Positions 34,934-44,269 of a stretch of DNA of 64,000 nt are shown here, piece by piece. The stretch is from contig CBDBPW010000003.1 in NCBI GenBank assembly GCA_965209045.1, forward strand, positions 124,001 through 188,000, read 5' to 3'. Numbering within the stretch: position 1 is the stretch's first letter; every line of letters begins with the position of its first letter. Origin of the DNA: JAJEFO01 sp965209045 (GTDB taxonomy: Bacteria > Pseudomonadota > Alphaproteobacteria > Rhodobacterales > Rhodobacteraceae). The notes below the pieces were generated by a model that was not told where the DNA came from, made no database searches, and worked only from the letters and a program-made list of their open reading frames with translations. The position numbers and the translations under genes were made by a program.

Positions 34934-37108
34934 ACGCGGCATTCGCTGGCCCGCGAGCTGTGCGAGCGCACCGGCTGGCTCAACGCCCTTGGTCGCCCGT
35001 GCCTGTCGGCAGCGGCGAAGGCGCTGCCGGCGCTCGCGGAGCGCATCGGGATCGAGCTTCCGCCGGCGCGCGACGTGCCGGACCCGTCTTCCGCTCCCGC
35101 CGTCCCGGCCGGTGACGTTCCCGACACCAGGCTGGCCTGCGCGCTTGAGGATCTCGGCCCCGTCTCGCTCGACCTGGTGGGCGACGCCGACGACCGCCGC
35201 TTGTGGGAGGCGATGATGGAGACGCATCATCCGCTGGGATGGGCGCGGCCTCCCGGCGGCCAGGTGCGCCACTGGATCCGCTCGGAGCGCCACGGCGTCC
35301 TTGGCGGGATCGGCTTCGGTTCGGCGGCCTGGCAGCTCCGGGCGCGCGACGAGTGGATCGGATGGTCCGCCGACGCCCGCGCAGCCAACATCGGGCGCGT
35401 GATCTGCAACCATCGCTATCTCCTGCTCCCGGGCGTGCGCGTCCACGGCCTCGCGTCCGAGATCCTGCGCATGGCCGCGCGGCGGGTGGCTGACGACTGG
35501 GAGGCCCGCTATTCGGTGCGCCCGGTGGCGGCCTACACCCATGTCGGCCCGGAGCACGACGGCTACTGCTACCATTGCGCGGGCTGGACCGTCGCCGGGC
35601 GGACCGGCGGACGCAGGAACGAGGCCGGCACGGTGCGGGTGCTGGCGCTGGAGGAAGGCTGGCGGAAGGCGCTTTGTCGCGTGCAACGCCGCCCGGTCGG
35701 GGCGCTGGCCGGCGCCTATGACGGTACGGACCTGGACTGGGCGGAGCGGGAGTACGGTCGCACGGGCCACACCGACGGGCGGGTGCGGCGGCGCATCGTT
35801 GACATGGGCCGGTCCTGGCTGAAGAACATGGGCGAGGACCTGCCGGTCATCTTTCCGACGAAGGCGGAGCAGAAAGCCGCGTACAGGCTGCTGTCGAACC
35901 CGAGGATCTCCATGGAGCACGTTCTGGAACCGCATTTCGAGGCCACCGCGGACCGCTGCCGCGCGGAGCCCGTGGTCCTTGCCTTGCAGGACACGACGTC
36001 CCTGAACTACACCGGCCTGGAGGCCACGACGGGCCTGGACGGGATCGGCGGCGGCGGCAAGGGCAGCGTCGGCATCCTCGCCCACGCCGGGCTCGCGGTG
36101 ACGACGGAGGGCCGGCCGCTCGGCCTGTTCGCGATGGACGCGGCCTTCCGGGAGGATCCCGAGGAGGACAGCCGGCGCTGGGTCGAGGGCCTCGGGCGGG
36201 CACGGGAACTCGCGGCGGCCTGCCCGGACACGCGGGTGGTCTCCGTCTGCGACCGCGAGGGCGACTCCTGGGACCTGCTCGCCCACGCCGTGGACGACGG
36301 CGACGCGCTGCTGGTCCGCGCCAGCCGTTCGGCGCAGCAGCGCGTGACGGTGCCCGGCGGCGGGAAGGAGTGCCTGTGGGAGCATGTCGCGGCCCGGCCG
36401 CCCGTCGCGACGACGGAACTGACGATCCCGGCCGCCGGCGGCCCCCGCGCGCGCAAGGAGCGCGTCGCCCGCCTCGAGATCCGCACGGCCGAGGTCGGGA
36501 TCGTGCCGCCGCGCTGGGACCGCGGCGCGGACCCGCTGCCCATGCTCGCCGTCTCGGCCACCGAGACCGGGGCCGACGGCGACGACCCGCTGCACTGGCT
36601 GCTGCTGACCACCGAGCGTCCGGCGGAGGAGGAGGCCGACGCCGCGCACGCCGCGACCGTGCTGGGCTGGTACGGCCGAAGGTGGACGATCGAGACCTGG
36701 TTCAGAACCCTGAAGACCGGGACCCGGATAAAGGACCGGCGACTGGACAGCGCCGAGGACCTGCGCAAGTGCCTCGCCTTCGACGCGGTCACCGCCGTCC
36801 ACGTCGCCGACCTGGCCGTCCTCGCGCGGGAGCGCCCAGACACCCCCGCGACCGAGGTGTTTCCGGAGGAGGACGTCGACCTGCTTCACACCGTGCTGGA
36901 ATCGCAGGGCCACCGGGACGTCGTGAGAATGCCCGCCGGGCAGGTGCCCGACATTCGCGCCGTTGTCATCGATCTCGGGCGCCTCGTCGGCTCCCATCCC
37001 TCCACGCGCCAGCCGCTCCCCGGGACGCGAAAGGTCTGGCAGGGTCTGGAAAAGCTCAACTGGGCGATCCAGGTCCGTGACGCCATCGGCGAGAGAAAGC
37101 GGGAATAA
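34934..37108 (+). pseudogene. 3' part of the DruA-transposase gene, copy 1
   Basis: This is codon 35 to stop of the transposase, in the same frame as 30664-30765 once the inner element and one duplication are removed. It carries the full DruA and DDE domains, identical in the translated sequence to copy 2 (55891-58167), including QDTTSLNYTG, VCDREGDSWDLL and RRWTIETWFRTLKTG. It has lost its own start, so any product would have to begin at an internal codon (for example ATG 35075). That would lack the N-terminal 83 residues but keep all catalytic residues. Confidence 0.93.
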
Positions 37109-37110
37109 CG

Positions 37111-37139
37111 TCACCTATACAAGTACGGGCCGTTGAAAG
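37111..37139. repeat. Right terminal inverted repeat of IS copy 1
   Basis: Inverted it reads CTTTCAACGGCCCGTACTTG and continues to GGTGA, identical to the left end of copy 2 (55860-55888). Confidence 0.92.
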
Positions 37140-37148
37140 GCTGCGCGT
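37140..37148. repeat. Target-site duplication, right (IS copy 1)
   Basis: GCTGCGCGT, the partner of 30630-30638. Confidence 0.93.
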
Positions 37149-37350
37149 CCCGCCGCATTCCTTGCCCAGAAGTTGACGCCATTGATCCGTTGTTGCCCGT
37201 GAACGGTTTCCTCTCCGAGGCGCGAGTGATTCCCGACCAGGCAACGTGGGGCGGGCAGGTGTCCGGCCTCTTGCAGACGCTCCAGAAGACAAAGTCCAGT
37301 GCTTGCGGCGGAGACGAAGGTGTTGGCTCTGTCGCCGTCGACACAGGTTG

Positions 37351-38511
37351 TCAGATTTCGATGAACGAAACCGCATCGCCTGCGTCCAGAGCCGGCGCCT
37401 TCGGCGGACGAACGATCAAGGCGTTGGCGCCGGACAGGATCGTCAGCAGGGAGCTGTCCTGGCGTTCCTCCGGCGCGATCAGGTCGCCGTCGACCTGCGC
37501 CCGCATGTAGTGTTCGCGCGGGCCGTTGGTGCCGACCGTTGCAGACAGCCTGGCCACGCGTCGCGCGAGAGGTCGTGCCTCAAGCCCTTGCATTGCCCTT
37601 AGCATGGGCCTGAGGAAGACGTGACCGCAAACCATCGAGGAGACCGGGTTTCCAGGCAGGCCAACCATCGGAATGCCGTTGAGACGACCTGCCATCATCG
37701 GCTTTCCGGGGCGAATCGCTACTTTGTGGAACGCGCGTTCGAAGCCCATCCCGTCCACCGCGCTTGCTACGAGATCATGGTCTCCGACGGACGCGCCTCC
37801 AATCGTGACGATCAAGTCTGCATCTCCTGACATGCCGAGGACGGCTTCAAGGGAGGAAGCGGTGTCGGCGCAGATGGGAAGCATGCGGGCGACGCCCCCC
37901 TCCGACTCGACCATGGCGGAAAGTCCAAACGCGTTCGAAGCGATGATCTGGTCCGAACGAGGGGATTCGCCGGGCATGACCAGTTCGTCACCCGTCGCGA
38001 TCAATGCGACTTGCGGGCGACAGGCGACCACGATCCTAGGCACGTTCATTGACGCAGCAAGCGTGATGTCCGCAGGCGACATCCGGCGCGGCGCCTCGAG
38101 TCGGAAGCCCGCAGCAAAGTCCGTGCCGACCTCGCGAATGTATGGTTGCTGGTCCGCCCCTTCCGCAACGCGGATCCGGTCGCCCTCGCGAGTCACGTCT
38201 TCCTGGATGATCACGCGCGTGGCGTTTTCGGGAACGGGTGCACCCGTGAAAATGCGTACGGCATCTCCCGGCCCGATCGCGCCTTCAAGGCCTCGTCCCG
38301 CCGCAGATTCGCCTACAACGGAGTAGCTCTCCGCTTCGCCCGCGACCGCGTAGCCGTCCATGACGGAAGAACGAAAGGGCGGCTGGCTGCGGGCCGCGAG
38401 AAGCGGTTCGGCAAGGACCCGCCCGGGTGCGGCGCGCAGCGGCACCGATTCCGTTTCCATTGGCGTTGCAAGTCCGAAGATGTGGCTGAGCGCCTCGTCG
38501 ACCGAAATCAC
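37351..38511 (-). CDS. moeA: Molybdopterin molybdenumtransferase MoeA
   Basis: MoeA inserts molybdate into adenylylated molybdopterin to form molybdenum cofactor. GTG 38511 overlaps the moaC stop (GTGA) and opens VISVDEALSHIFGLA, the expected beginning, giving about 386 aa. Conserved blocks are PFRSSVMDGYAV, RIFTGAPVPENATRVIIQED, PRIVVACRPQVALIATGDEL, and the MPT-binding SVGDHDLVAS with RPGKPMMAGRL and GLPGNPVSSMVC. It is the last gene of the trp-moa operon on this side and normally neighbours lexA; here the transposon block intervenes. Confidence 0.96.
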   Translation of the reverse strand: MISVDEALSHIFGLATPMETESVPLRAAPGRVLAEPLLAARSQPPFRSSVMDGYAVAGEAESYSVVGESAAGRGLEGAIGPGDAVRIFTGAPVPENATRVIIQEDVTREGDRIRVAEGADQQPYIREVGTDFAAGFRLEAPRRMSPADITLAASMNVPRIVVACRPQVALIATGDELVMPGESPRSDQIIASNAFGLSAMVESEGGVARMLPICADTASSLEAVLGMSGDADLIVTIGGASVGDHDLVASAVDGMGFERAFHKVAIRPGKPMMAGRLNGIPMVGLPGNPVSSMVCGHVFLRPMLRAMQGLEARPLARRVARLSATVGTNGPREHYMRAQVDGDLIAPEERQDSSLLTILSGANALIVRPPKAPALDAGDAVSFIEI

Positions 38512-38987
38512 GGGGGTGCCTCGTACCGACCCGACTTTCCGCCGTCCTTGAGAACGAGGCGGATGTTCTCGATAACCATGGATTTTTCCACGGACTTCAC
38601 CATGTCGTAGACCGTGAGACACGCGGTCGCGACAGCAGTCAGCGCCTCCATTTCGACGCCGGTTTGGCCGGAGGATCTGACCGTTGCTTCAACCCGGATG
38701 CCAGGCAGCCCGGGCTTGGCGGCAAAGTCCAACTCGACTTTTGTGAGATTCAACGGGTGGCACAGGGGAATCAGGTCCGAGGTCTTCTTCGCGGCAATGA
38801 TGCCTGCGAGTCGTGCAACCGACAGCACATCTCCCTTGCCTGCACGGCCCTCGGCGATCACTGCGAGGGTCTCCTCCGTCATTCGGACAAACCCTTCCGC
38901 AACCGCAATCCTGTCGGTCGCCGGTTTCTCGGAGACATCGACCATGCGTGCGTCGCCCTTGCTGTCGAAATGTGTCAGGTTTGGCAT
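38508..38987 (-). CDS. moaC: Cyclic pyranopterin monophosphate synthase MoaC
   Basis: MoaC works with MoaA to turn GTP into cyclic pyranopterin monophosphate, the first step of molybdenum cofactor synthesis. The 159-aa protein has the typical start LTHFDSKGDARMVDVSEKPAT and the catalytic blocks LIPLCHPLNLTKVELDF, GQTGVEMEALTAVATACLTVYDM and a lysine-rich C-terminus (VLKDGGKSGRYEA). Its ATG overlaps the trpC stop by one base (TGATG) and its end overlaps moeA by GTGA. Confidence 0.97.
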   Translation of the reverse strand: MPNLTHFDSKGDARMVDVSEKPATDRIAVAEGFVRMTEETLAVIAEGRAGKGDVLSVARLAGIIAAKKTSDLIPLCHPLNLTKVELDFAAKPGLPGIRVEATVRSSGQTGVEMEALTAVATACLTVYDMVKSVEKSMVIENIRLVLKDGGKSGRYEAPP

Positions 38988-39802
38988 CAGGCGGCTCCTA
39001 CGGCCGGGACCGGACCGGCGAGAAGGGACCGGGTCGCGGTGGCCACGTCGTCCTCGCGCATCAGGCTTTCGCCAATCAGGAAACTGCGCGCGCCCGATCG
39101 CGCGAGGCGAACCAAGTCGTCCGGCGTGAAAATCCCGCTCTCGGCGACGATGTGCCGGTCGGCAGGGACGTGCCTTGCGAGACGTTCAGTCGTCGCTAGA
39201 TCGGTCTCGAAGGTCTTCAGGTTTCGGTTGTTGATGCCGAGGAGGGGAGACTTGAGGACGATGGCACGTTCGAGTTCGTCCTCGTCGTGAACTTCGAGCA
39301 GGACATCCAAGTTCCAAGTGTTGATCGCGCAGTCCTCGAGTTCCTGCGCTTGCGAGTCGGACACACTTGCCATGATGATCAAGATGCAATCGGCACCCCA
39401 AGCTCGGGCCTCGGCCACCTGGTAGGAGTCGTAGAGGAAGTCCTTGCGCAGGCAAGGCAGCCCGCTTGCCGCACGCGCCTCGCCCAGGAATTCCGGTGCA
39501 CCCTGGAAGGACGGCGCATCCGTCAGCACGGAAAGGCAGGCTGCGCCGCCCGCCTCGTATGCGCGCGCAAGTTTTGCCGGATCGAAGTCGGCCCGGATGA
39601 GCCCTCGTGACGGGCTTGCCTTCTTGACTTCCGCAATGAGGCCGTACCCGGTCCTTGACCGCTCCATGAGCGCAGAAGCAAATCCGCGCGGTGCCGGAGT
39701 TTCGCGTGCTGCCGCTTCGAGGGCGTGCATGGGCAGGCGCGCCTTGGCGGCCGCCACTTCCTCAAGCTTGTAGTCCTTGATCCTGTCGAGCACATTGGTC
39801 AT
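38987..39802 (-). CDS. trpC: Indole-3-glycerol phosphate synthase
   Basis: TrpC closes the indole ring in tryptophan synthesis. The protein is 271 aa from ATG 39802, a monofunctional TIM barrel without a TrpF domain. Family motifs are LIAEVKKASPSRGLIRADFDP, CLRKDFLYDSYQV (catalytic Lys), DVLLEVHDEDELERA, LLGINNRNLKTFETDL and IVAESGIFTPDDLVRL. It is followed by moaC and moeA with overlapping codons, so tryptophan and molybdopterin genes share one transcript. Confidence 0.97.
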   Translation of the reverse strand: MTNVLDRIKDYKLEEVAAAKARLPMHALEAAARETPAPRGFASALMERSRTGYGLIAEVKKASPSRGLIRADFDPAKLARAYEAGGAACLSVLTDAPSFQGAPEFLGEARAASGLPCLRKDFLYDSYQVAEARAWGADCILIIMASVSDSQAQELEDCAINTWNLDVLLEVHDEDELERAIVLKSPLLGINNRNLKTFETDLATTERLARHVPADRHIVAESGIFTPDDLVRLARSGARSFLIGESLMREDDVATATRSLLAGPVPAVGAA

Positions 39803-39961
39803 GGAGTTCGGATATCCTTTTGGCGGCATCTTGGAAAGCGGATGCGCCGCCACTCATCTCCGTCAATGTTCCGGGATCCCGTGGCAGCGAATCCTGAATG
39901 CACCAGGCCAATCGTGCCCGTGGAGGGGGCGCTCGCGCGGCCTCCCTGGCCAGCGTTGAAT

Positions 39962-40600
39962 TCAGGCCCATGGAACTGGCGCATGTCCATGCTCCTGCAA
40001 CCAGGAATTGACACGGCTGAACGGACGCGACCCGAAGAACCCGCGATGGGCGGACAATGGAGAGGGATGGGCGGACTTGAGGATCAGATGGTGATCGCCC
40101 TTGATGTGCCTTGCGTAACCTTCTGCATGCCTGCCCCAAAGGATGAATGCCCGCGGAGAAGCGGACAGTTTTCGCAACACTTGGGCGGCAAGCGTGTCCC
40201 AGCCCAGATGCAGGTGGCCGCCGGCATTTCCCTCCGGAACCGTGAGCGCGGTGTTGAGGAGCAATACGCCCGCATCCGCCCAGCTTGCGAGATCGCCTGT
40301 CGCGGGAGCACGCCCAATGTCGTCGTCAAGCTCGCGAAAGATGTTTCTGAGTGATTTAGGCAGGGCCGTGCCGGCGGTTACCGCAAACGCCAGCCCGTTG
40401 GCATGGCCGGGCGTCGGATAGGGATCCTGGCCGAGTATGACCACGCGAGTGGCTGCCGGTTGGCACCGCTCAAGAGCGGCGAATCGCACCGGTTCGGGTG
40501 GCAGGATTCGGCGCGTGTCGACAGAAAGGGCTTGGGCAACTCGGGGCAAGTCTTCCGTGAAGAAGGGCAGATCCGCCCATGCACCGAGGCTTCCGGTCAA
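39962..40600 (-). CDS. ung: Uracil-DNA glycosylase, family 1
   Basis: Ung excises uracil from DNA to start base-excision repair. The 212-aa protein has the family-1 water-activating loop VVILGQDPYPTPGHANGLAF (Asp in GQDPYP) and the minor-groove loop ILKSAHPSPLSAHRGFFGSRP with the catalytic His. A short N-terminal part begins WADLPFFTEDLPRVAQAL. It sits between trpD and trpC on the same strand, an unusual place that splits the tryptophan genes, with 36 bases to trpD and 159 to trpC. Confidence 0.95.
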   Translation of the reverse strand: MTGSLGAWADLPFFTEDLPRVAQALSVDTRRILPPEPVRFAALERCQPAATRVVILGQDPYPTPGHANGLAFAVTAGTALPKSLRNIFRELDDDIGRAPATGDLASWADAGVLLLNTALTVPEGNAGGHLHLGWDTLAAQVLRKLSASPRAFILWGRHAEGYARHIKGDHHLILKSAHPSPLSAHRGFFGSRPFSRVNSWLQEHGHAPVPWA

Positions 40601-40636
40601 TTTCCCGCCCGTCGTCTGGCTGCGGCCGGGCCAGGG

Positions 40637-41653
40637 TCAGGGCCCTGACGTGACACGGGCCAGCCCTTCGACCTTTGCACGGGCGGCACCAGAGGCGATG
40701 CTTTCGGCGGCGATCTCGACACCGCTCTTGAGGTGGTCCGCCTTGTCCGCGATCACGAGTGCGGCAGCGGAGTTCAGGAGGACCGCGTCGCGATAGGCGC
40801 CGGGAGCCCCGTCGAGAAGGGCACGGAAGGCGGCAGCGTTCTCGCCCGGCAGGCCACCAAGTATGTCCTTCAGGGGATGCACAGGAAGCCCCGCGTCTTC
40901 GGGATGCATCTCGGCCGAGGTGATCTTGCCATCCCTTAGGACAGCAACGGAAGTCGGGCCGCAGATCGACATCTCGTCGGTACCGTCGGCCCCATGAACC
41001 AGCCACACGACCTCGCTGCCGAGTTCCCTTAGCACCTCCGCCATCGGGAAGATAAGGTCGATGGCAAATGCACCGGTCAACTGTCGCTTGACGCCTGCGG
41101 GGTTCGTCAGCGGACCAAGAATGTTGAAGATCGTCTTGGAACCCAGTTCCATCCTCACAGGGCCGACGTGCTTCATTGCCGGATGATGCATCGGAGCCAT
41201 CATGAAACCGATGCCAACTTCGGCGAGCGCCCTTTCCACGACGTCCGGCCCGACCATGACGTCGATCCCCATGGCGGCATGCAAATCCGCAGCGCCGGAC
41301 TTGGACGAGAGATTGCGGTTCCCGTGCTTGGCGACAGGAACGCCGGCTCCGGCCACAACGAAGGCCGCGGCGGTGGAGATGTTGAGCGTGCCCATTCCGT
41401 CGCCGCCCGTGCCAACGATGTCCATGGAACCGGGAGGAGCGCTTACGGCCGTGCATCGGGCGCGCATCACCGCTGCGGCGGCGGTGTACTCGGCGACTGC
41501 TTCGCCACGCGCTCGGAGTGCCATCAGGAATCCGCCCATCTGCGCGGGCGTGGCCGTTCCATCGAACAGGATATTGAACGCCTCTTCTGCCTGTGTGCGG
41601 CTCAACGGCCCTTCCGAAGCCGCGTAGATCAAGGGTCTCATCGAATCGCTCAT
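40637..41653 (-). CDS. trpD: Anthranilate phosphoribosyltransferase
   Basis: TrpD transfers phosphoribose from PRPP to anthranilate. The 338-aa protein has the PRPP-binding loop DIVGTGGDGMGTLNISTAAAF, the KHGNRNLSSKSGAADLHAAMG segment and the PMHHPAMKHVGPVRMELGS and NILGPLTNPAG blocks that contact anthranilate. Its ATG overlaps the trpG stop (ATGA, 41650-41653), giving translational coupling to the glutaminase gene. Confidence 0.97.
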   Translation of the reverse strand: MSDSMRPLIYAASEGPLSRTQAEEAFNILFDGTATPAQMGGFLMALRARGEAVAEYTAAAAVMRARCTAVSAPPGSMDIVGTGGDGMGTLNISTAAAFVVAGAGVPVAKHGNRNLSSKSGAADLHAAMGIDVMVGPDVVERALAEVGIGFMMAPMHHPAMKHVGPVRMELGSKTIFNILGPLTNPAGVKRQLTGAFAIDLIFPMAEVLRELGSEVVWLVHGADGTDEMSICGPTSVAVLRDGKITSAEMHPEDAGLPVHPLKDILGGLPGENAAAFRALLDGAPGAYRDAVLLNSAAALVIADKADHLKSGVEIAAESIASGAARAKVEGLARVTSGP

Positions 41654-42231
41654 GCCGGCTCCGGAACGGACTTGAGGAAACTCTGCAGCATGGCATGCCC
41701 ATGCTCGGAGCGGATGGATTCGGGATGGAACTGGACACCTTCGATCGGGTGGTTCCGGTGGCGTATGCCCATGACGGTGCCATCCTCCAGTGCGGCGGTC
41801 AATTCCAGGCAGTCGGGAATGCTGGCCCTGTCAACGACCAGCGAGTGGTAGCGCGTCGCCTGAAACGGTGAAGGCAGGCCCTGGAACACGCCAAGGCCCT
41901 CGTGATGAATTGTCCCGGGCTTGCCATGAACGATGTCAGGTGCGCGCACGATCTTGCCGCCAAACGCCTGCCCGATTGCCTGATGCCCAAGGCAGACACC
42001 AAGCACAGGCACGCCGGCATTGGCCGCGGCCTGCACGAGAGCGAGGCAGATGCCGGCCTTGTCAGGGTCGCACGGCCCGGGAGAGAGGATGATCCCTGCC
42101 GGATTCAACGCCAATGCCTGCTCAACTCGCAGAGAGTCGTTCCGGTAGACGCGACACTCGGCACCCAACTCACCAAGAAAGTGGACGAGGTTGAATGTGA
42201 AGCTGTCGTAATTGTCTATCAGGAGCAGCAT
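41650..42231 (-). CDS. trpG: Anthranilate synthase component II (glutamine amidotransferase)
   Basis: TrpG supplies ammonia from glutamine to TrpE. It is 193 aa from ATG 42231, where the chain begins MLLLIDNYDSFTFNLVHFLG, the classic start. The catalytic Cys is in PVLGVCLGHQAIGQAFGG, and the His-Glu pair is in IEGVQFHPESIRSEHG. The related PabA has the same fold, but the trpD overlap favours TrpG. TrpE is not in the window. An upstream SDR gene is on the same strand, 202 bases away. Confidence 0.95.
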   Translation of the reverse strand: MLLLIDNYDSFTFNLVHFLGELGAECRVYRNDSLRVEQALALNPAGIILSPGPCDPDKAGICLALVQAAANAGVPVLGVCLGHQAIGQAFGGKIVRAPDIVHGKPGTIHHEGLGVFQGLPSPFQATRYHSLVVDRASIPDCLELTAALEDGTVMGIRHRNHPIEGVQFHPESIRSEHGHAMLQSFLKSVPEPA

Positions 42232-42433
42232 GAATGGCGTCCCGCATCCGCAGTTCAAGTGGGTTGCGTTCCCCTCCGGGAGCGCTGGCACAATTGGACC
42301 GAGTGATCAGGGAACGTCAAGGCATGTCCCAACGCGATTGCAGCAGCGTGGCCTGATGAACGGTCCCTTCGCCAAGGCGCGCCTCCAGCAAGTCGCTGTC
42401 CGAGGTGCCTCGCGTCTCCCGGGGCGCGCGGAG

Positions 42434-43240
42434 TCAATGTGCCGGTGCATCGGCGGCATCGACAAGAGTCCTTCCGCCATCCGCCGTGAGAATCTGTCCG
42501 GTCACGAACTCCGAACCGTCCGAGGCCAGGAACTGCGCGATCTCCGCAAGTTCGGCCGGACTGGCGATGCGGCCAAGCGGAGTCGATGAAATGATTTCAC
42601 CGCGCATCCCATTGTCGCCGTCCAGTGCATCCTTCAACGAGGCGCTCATGACGGAGCCGAACGCAATGGCGTTCACGCGAATGCGATGCGGCGCGAGCGC
42701 GACAGCCAGCGCACGCGTCATCTGGTTTAGCGCTGCGGAACTCACGGAATAGGCCAGAAGCTTGGGCTGGGAACGACGTGCCGCAATCGATGACAGGTTT
42801 ATGATCGAACCTGCGGACGATTCGCCGCCGCCGTCTTCCGTTTGCCTGATCATGCGCCTCGCAAAGATCTGCGAGACCCGCAAGGAGGTCATCAGATTCT
42901 GCTCGATGAGCATCTGCACGCAGTCGTCATCGGCGTTGAGAGGGTCGCCGGTCACCACCTGTCGGGAGGCGTTGACGAGGATATCCACTCGGTCAAAGCG
43001 GTCAATCGTTGCGGAGAGCAAGTTTGCGACCGTGAGCTTTTCGCGCAGGTCGCCCGCAAAGCAGGCCGCGTTTTCGATGCCGTCGCCACCATTCTGCACC
43101 TCTTCGGCGAGTCGCGCCTCGTCCATGTCGGCGAGCATCACATTGGCGCCTTCCTCCAGGAAATGTCGTGCGATGGAGAGGCCAACCCCGTTCGCGGCCC
43201 CGGTGACAACGGCGGTTCTATCGGCAATCGAAAACGACAT
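42434..43240 (-). CDS. Short-chain dehydrogenase/reductase
   Basis: This is an NAD(P)-dependent Rossmann enzyme of 268 aa from ATG 43240. The nucleotide-binding motif is VVTGAANGVGLSIARHFLEE, followed by the acidic residue after beta-2 (MLADMDEARLAEE), which favours NAD. The NxxG-like element is ILVNASRQVVTG, and the catalytic triad is Ser (IINLSSIAA), then Tyr and Ser in LLAYSVSSAALNQM; the usual Y-x-x-x-K lysine is replaced by Ala here. The C-terminus has RIASPAELAEIAQFLASDGS. The missing lysine makes activity uncertain. Its start is inside the next upstream gene (23-base overlap). Confidence 0.85.
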   Translation of the reverse strand: MSFSIADRTAVVTGAANGVGLSIARHFLEEGANVMLADMDEARLAEEVQNGGDGIENAACFAGDLREKLTVANLLSATIDRFDRVDILVNASRQVVTGDPLNADDDCVQMLIEQNLMTSLRVSQIFARRMIRQTEDGGGESSAGSIINLSSIAARRSQPKLLAYSVSSAALNQMTRALAVALAPHRIRVNAIAFGSVMSASLKDALDGDNGMRGEIISSTPLGRIASPAELAEIAQFLASDGSEFVTGQILTADGGRTLVDAADAPAH

Positions 43241-44243
43241 GTGGCTGTCTCTTTCGGATTGGTCGGGGCTGCGTGGCCTTGAATAGCTTGTACTCCGCGT
43301 GTCGCCCCAGGGTGCAAACGTCACGAAAGGCCTCTACAAGGGTCCTTTCGTAAGGCAAATGCCTGTTGGCGACAAGCCAAAGAGTGCCCTTGCGCGACAG
43401 CATCCTTGCGGCCGCCCGAATGAACCCCTGTCCGATGGAGGCATCCGCGTTCCGGCCCACGTGGAAAGGCGGGTTCGTCACGACGTGGTCGGCGGGCGGG
43501 TCGGGGCGAAACGCCTGGGCATCGGCCCAGTGAAACCGGGCGCGGACGTCGTCCAGATTCGCCCGTGCCGCTTCGAGCGCGGCGAGATCGTCCTCTACCA
43601 GGTCTACCGAGGCCACGTCAGCGCGTTCCAGGACTGCGTCCGCCAGGTAACCCCAGCCAGAGCCCAGGTCGACGACATGGCCATTCATCGTGTCCGGCAG
43701 CGCATCCGCGAGGGCCCGGGATCCAGTGTCGATCCCGTCGCAGGAAAACGCTCCGGGAGGAATCTTGTAGGTGCCGCCCTTTGGACGTGCCACGTGTCTG
43801 GGCGCGACGTTCCATCCGGCGCAGTCGACACCGGTTGCAGCAAACATCCTGCCATGCGCCTTGACTAGAACCTCGCCCACGACCGCGCGTCGCCCGAGTT
43901 CCCTCTGGAGACTCTCGACGCCGTCCGTCTTCTGTCCGTCGATCACGGTGGGACCGCTCGTGACCGGGACGATTTCGGCAAGGGCGGCCCGTGCCGCGGC
44001 CTTCGCGCGAGGCAGGGAGAGGATCGCCATCGCATACGTCCCCTCTGGAACAGGCACGACGCGGAAACCTGATCCCGTGAATGTCTGATGGACGCGAAAG
44101 CTCCGCGAGACCACCTCGGTTCGTTCGCGCGGCAAGGCCGAAAGGTCGGTGCCGGCCACCGGCGAGACCACCGCAATCTTCCCGTTCTCCGGCAGGCTCA
44201 CGATCTTCCGCTCGAGGGCGAGAGAAAGTCGATGTGCAAGCAT
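43218..44243 (-). CDS. Class I SAM methyltransferase, RsmC-like
   Basis: This protein of about 341 aa from ATG 44243 resembles 16S rRNA m2G1207 methyltransferase RsmC. The C-terminal half is the catalytic domain, with SAM-binding VVDLGSGWGYLADAVLERA, an acidic strand end (SVDLVEDDLAALEAAR), and the catalytic VVTNPPFHVGRNADASIGQG, where NPPF is typical of N2-guanine or N6-adenine methylases. The N-terminal half is the degenerate duplicate domain of RsmC-type proteins. The gene overlaps the SDR start by 23 bases and follows clpS by 26. Confidence 0.85.
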   Translation of the reverse strand: MLAHRLSLALERKIVSLPENGKIAVVSPVAGTDLSALPRERTEVVSRSFRVHQTFTGSGFRVVPVPEGTYAMAILSLPRAKAAARAALAEIVPVTSGPTVIDGQKTDGVESLQRELGRRAVVGEVLVKAHGRMFAATGVDCAGWNVAPRHVARPKGGTYKIPPGAFSCDGIDTGSRALADALPDTMNGHVVDLGSGWGYLADAVLERADVASVDLVEDDLAALEAARANLDDVRARFHWADAQAFRPDPPADHVVTNPPFHVGRNADASIGQGFIRAAARMLSRKGTLWLVANRHLPYERTLVEAFRDVCTLGRHAEYKLFKATQPRPIRKRQPHVVFDCR

Positions 44244-44269
44244 GCATTGCGAGCGGGGCGTGCGAGACC

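Larger units (their letters stand above)
30639..37139 (+). mobile_element. IS4/IS50-like element with DruA-transposase, copy 1, interrupted
   Basis: The element is bounded by 29-bp inverted repeats (two mismatches) beginning CTTTCAACG and ending CGTTGAAAG, and by a perfect 9-bp duplication. The span is 6501 bp, of which 4168 bp are the inner transposon plus its own duplication. The remainder is 2333 bp, exactly the length of the intact copy at 55860-58192. Its transposase gene is broken after codon 34. Because the ends are intact it could still be moved in trans by the second copy, carrying the inner element along as cargo. Confidence 0.93.

Noticed and set aside
34925..37114. Long open frame on the minus strand through the IS (729 aa), repeated at 55885-58299
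   Set aside because: It is the antisense of the transposase gene. High GC leaves the opposite strand open; its composition (Arg, Pro, Gly, His-rich) is not that of a protein.
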